From the NCBI GenBank assembly GCA_905250075.1, contig CAJNOP010000342.1, positions 106,062 through 170,061 of the forward strand: a DNA stretch of 64,000 bases, in the 5' to 3' direction. Each line of letters starts with the position of its first letter. Position 1 is the first letter of the stretch. Shown piece by piece: positions 61,690-64,000 of the stretch. The notes beneath the pieces were generated by a model. The model did not search any database and had not been told where the DNA came from. It saw only the letters and a list, made by a program, of their open reading frames with translations. The stretch comes from Rotaria sp. Silwood1 (lineage: Eukaryota > Rotifera > Eurotatoria > Philodinida > Philodinidae). The position numbers were made by a program, and so were the translations under genes.

Positions 61690-62104
61690 ATAGAAGATGT
61701 TCCAGTTCTATGCAATAGAACAATTATTTGTCCAAAAAATGAACATTCTCTCATGATAAATGAACAAGTACTTCAGCGACTACCTGAAGAAGAAAAAGCA
61801 TATAGAAGTGTGGACGAAGTAGAATGTGAAGATAGCAATGAAGGAACAAACTATTCTACAGAATTTTTGAATAGTCTCACAACATCAGGTATGCCTCCTC
61901 ATAAACTTACTCTAAAAATTGGCGCAACTGTTATGCTTCTTCGCAATCTTGATGTTAATCAAGGTCTCTGAAATGGAATTTGACTCATTGTACGCCATAT
62001 ACACAATTGATTGTGAAATGGCAACTACACCTAACAAAGAAAAGACAGTTCTAATACCAAGAATTACTTTGACACCGTCTGATTCATTTTTGCCGTTTAA
62101 ATGA
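61690..62104 (+). pseudogene. Fragment of a Helitron-type PIF1 helicase
   Basis: The frame reads IICPKNEHSLMINEQVLQRL, then TEFLNSLTTSGMPPHKLTLK and IGATVMLLRNLDVNQGL. This is the characteristic late part of the PIF1-like helicase domain of Helitron Rep/helicase proteins. After a TGA the next blocks (LIVRHIHN; then, in another frame, LIPRITLTPSDSFLPF) continue the same domain to 62104. Helitrons use this helicase with a HUH endonuclease for rolling-circle transposition. Only about 140 residues are left, with internal stops and frame changes and no Rep part or element ends, so it is a dead fragment. Host PIF1 genes are less likely because the SGMPPHKL block is typical of the Helitron type. Confidence 0.8.
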
Positions 62105-62160
62105 GATGTGGATATGGACGTTAGCAGATTGCTATTCATACTGATATCCACACCACACAC
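62105..62160. repeat. Telomere-like hairpin right of the helicase fragment
   Basis: ATGTGGATATGGACG is mirrored by TGATATCCACACCACAC about 25 nt later; it begins where helicase similarity stops. Confidence 0.6.
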
Positions 62161-62679
62161 ACCACATATGGAATGAATTTTAATTTAATTATTCTTTTCA
62201 TATATTCACAATAAATACCATGGATCTTTATTATATATTGAAAGACTTTTCAAAACTGATTCAAATGAAATTTCTTAAATTCAATATGAAATCAAAGTTA
62301 CAGAAACATTACTATGCCATGTGTAATACTGACTCTTCTTACAAGAACAATTTCAACTAAAATCGAGTTTATCAATTGAATAATTTTTTCTTTGTTTTGA
62401 AAAGTTGCTTTTGTTGCAAGCAAAAAGAAAACACTTGTTGAAAATTTTTTATTTTATTTTGTTATAAAGAATAATACCAAAATCAAGACAAAAGATACGT
62501 ATATAATCAAGCAAATAAATAAAAGAAATACACACACATATATACTACGCACTACTCAAATATTCAAAATCTTTTCGCATTTTTTTTTATAATGAAAAGA
62601 AGGTTTTTTTATTGATAACGTTTCTTCTAGCTAATCTTCGAAATCCAAAGAAAAAAAAAAGTAAAATATCGTAGATTTA
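62161..62679. other. 3' flank of the PLAT gene
   Basis: AT-rich, no gene. On the minus strand a poly(A) signal for the PLAT gene lies at 62608-62613. Confidence 0.45.
62608..62613 (-). terminator. Poly(A) signal of the PLAT gene
   Basis: AATAAA on the minus strand, 66 nt past the stop codon. Confidence 0.45.
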
Positions 62680-64000
62680 TCATGTATAAATTGGAAATAA
62701 ATCTTGTTGAACTTCATGATTATGATGTTCTCTTGCAAGATATTGTTTACATGGAAATACTACTTTTTCATTTGTATCCATATTAATAACTTCAATTTTA
62801 TCAAGAAGCAATCCCGATAAAACTATTGAATTAGGATTTTCAATATGTAATTTAATTAATTTACCTATATATATATAAATTTATTAAAAGAAAAAATATC
62901 AAAACTTTTTCTTACCTAATTCTAAACATTCAATAATAAATTCATCAATTCCATCACGTTCATATAAATTTTTAGTTTTTTGTTTTAATAATATTTTACT
63001 CGTATTACCAAGAGTACCATAAAGTATAATTGATACATTAATATCTATACCAGCATCTGATACAGAACCTGTATAAACAATAATTTTATACTTAACTGTA
63101 TGACGATGATATTCTTGTTCAATAGAATATTCTTTTCTATTTATACAATCAAAAACATCACCATTATTATTAATATTAATCCATTGTTGTACTGGAAAGT
63201 CATATCTAGACAAAAAGAAAAAAATTTTTTTTGTTTTGTTGAATAACAAATTAAATAATTTTTTTTTCTTTCTAAATAATAAATTCTTACTTAATGCCTG
63301 TTGATAGATCAGTTATAATAATATGTGAAACATGCCACATATTTTCATCACTATCAGATGTTTGAGGTAAATATTCATTTTGTTCTTGATGACCTAATAT
63401 AATACGACGTAATTCACCAAGAGATTGACAATTTAACATAAACATATTAGTTTGTCCACTATACATATTATATTTCAATTAATAATATATTTTGAGAAAA
63501 AAAAAAAGAAGAATTTTTTTTTTCTTACCGTTGAAAAATTCTTTTATTTACTGAATTTTTCATTATAAGTTTTTCTGATCGATTTTTATTTCCTTCAACA
63601 ATAATCCAACCATTTTGTATTGTTCCAGCATTTGGTTTATCTGAAGTAATAACTAATATTTCATATGGAATTAGTTGACTTGATGTTAATGATTCATATT
63701 GATTTTTAGGATATAAATGATTATTACAAAATAATTCTCGTACAATTTGTCGATCATCTTTTTTTGATGATAACCATTTATTACATGGAAATATATATGT
63801 TTGTCCTGTTTGTATATCATCAATTTGTACATATTCTAAATGCCATGAATTTTTTAATATAGATGAATCATCATGCCATATACGTATTTTATTTAATTGT
63901 CCTAAATTTGACATATTTTCAAATGTAAATATATCTTCATGATTACGTTCAAATTTATTTTTATATGTTGAAGAATTTTTTAATTCTAATTGTTGACTAT
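62680..64000 (-). CDS. Multi-PLAT-domain protein, 3' part (LOXHD1-like), cut by the window edge
   Basis: Minus strand. Four exons are visible: 64000 (open) to 63529, 63458-63291, 63205-62916 and 62864-62680, joined in phases 2, 2 and 1 by introns of 51-85 nt with GTAAG donors. Three PLAT/LH2 domains are seen in order: KFERNHEDIFTFENMSNLG, KIRIWHDD, then YIFPCNKWLSSKKDDRQ; YEILVITSDKPNAGT...SLGELRRIILGHQEQN; and VKYKIIVYTGSVSDAGIDIN with LLLDKIEVINMDTNEKVVFP. Stop at 62682-62680. PLAT domains are beta-sandwiches that bind lipids or membrane proteins; proteins made only of PLAT repeats resemble LOXHD1. Domain 1 continues past position 64000, so the N-terminus is unknown. Domains 2 and 3 are more diverged (no HDN in domain 2). 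A broken copy of the last exon lies at 56930-57052. Confidence 0.85.

Overview
This window looks like nuclear DNA of a small invertebrate, most likely a bdelloid rotifer (Adineta/Rotaria type). The sequence is AT-rich. Introns are often only 53-98 nt with GT..AG ends, although several genes also carry one intron of 0.8-2.6 kb. The gene content also fits: F-box proteins, Thr/Ser-rich transmembrane Kelch and NHL beta-propellers, LamG-like and PLAT proteins are, from memory, characteristic expanded families of bdelloids. Many short imperfect hairpins carry TGTGGG/CCCACA-like arms, which resembles the telomere repeat I recall for Adineta vaga. The species call is inference; no database was searched.

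Layout. 0-3.7 kb: a decayed LINE-type reverse transcriptase (1562-2330) and a possible solo LTR. 3.8-6.3 kb: F-box gene 1 (+). 7.0-9.5 kb: a broken secreted LamG-type gene (-). 10.7-12.7 kb: two CpG-rich repeat blocks. 14.4-15.0 kb: an atypical ubiquitin-conjugating (E2) protein (-). 17.4-18.1 kb: a secreted protein gene with one in-frame TGA. 19.7-20.6 kb: a second small secreted protein gene. 20.6-28.4 kb: gene-poor, with a 61-bp minisatellite. 28.4-29.9 kb: a six-exon EF-hand/proline-rich protein. 31.6-35.8 kb: transmembrane Kelch gene A. 40.1-43.1 kb: F-box gene 2. 43.5-44.3 kb: a TIR element. 46.0-49.9 kb (-): transmembrane NHL gene with an in-frame TGA. 50.8-51.7 kb: a complete small Mutator-like element with 9-bp target duplications and a zinc-finger ORF. 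52.8-55.8 kb: Kelch gene B, a paralogue of A inside a duplicated segment. 56-62.6 kb: a repeat graveyard holding a fold-back element, a PLAT gene fragment, a hAT/P-like element at the junction of a tandem duplication, a microsatellite, a 10-N gap and a Helitron-type helicase fragment. 62.7-64.0 kb: the 3' end of a multi-PLAT gene (-) that runs off the window.

The most striking pattern is modular. Kelch A, Kelch B and the NHL gene share one plan: a short cytosolic N-terminus, a phase-2 intron, a transmembrane and Thr/Ser-rich stalk, then a long phase-1 intron, then a single beta-propeller exon. They look like type II surface proteins whose extracellular propeller has been exchanged by exon shuffling. 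The second pattern is the dispersed telomere-like hairpins. At least two gene fragments (PLAT 3' end; Helitron helicase) stop at or near such hairpins, which suggests they mark repaired breaks.
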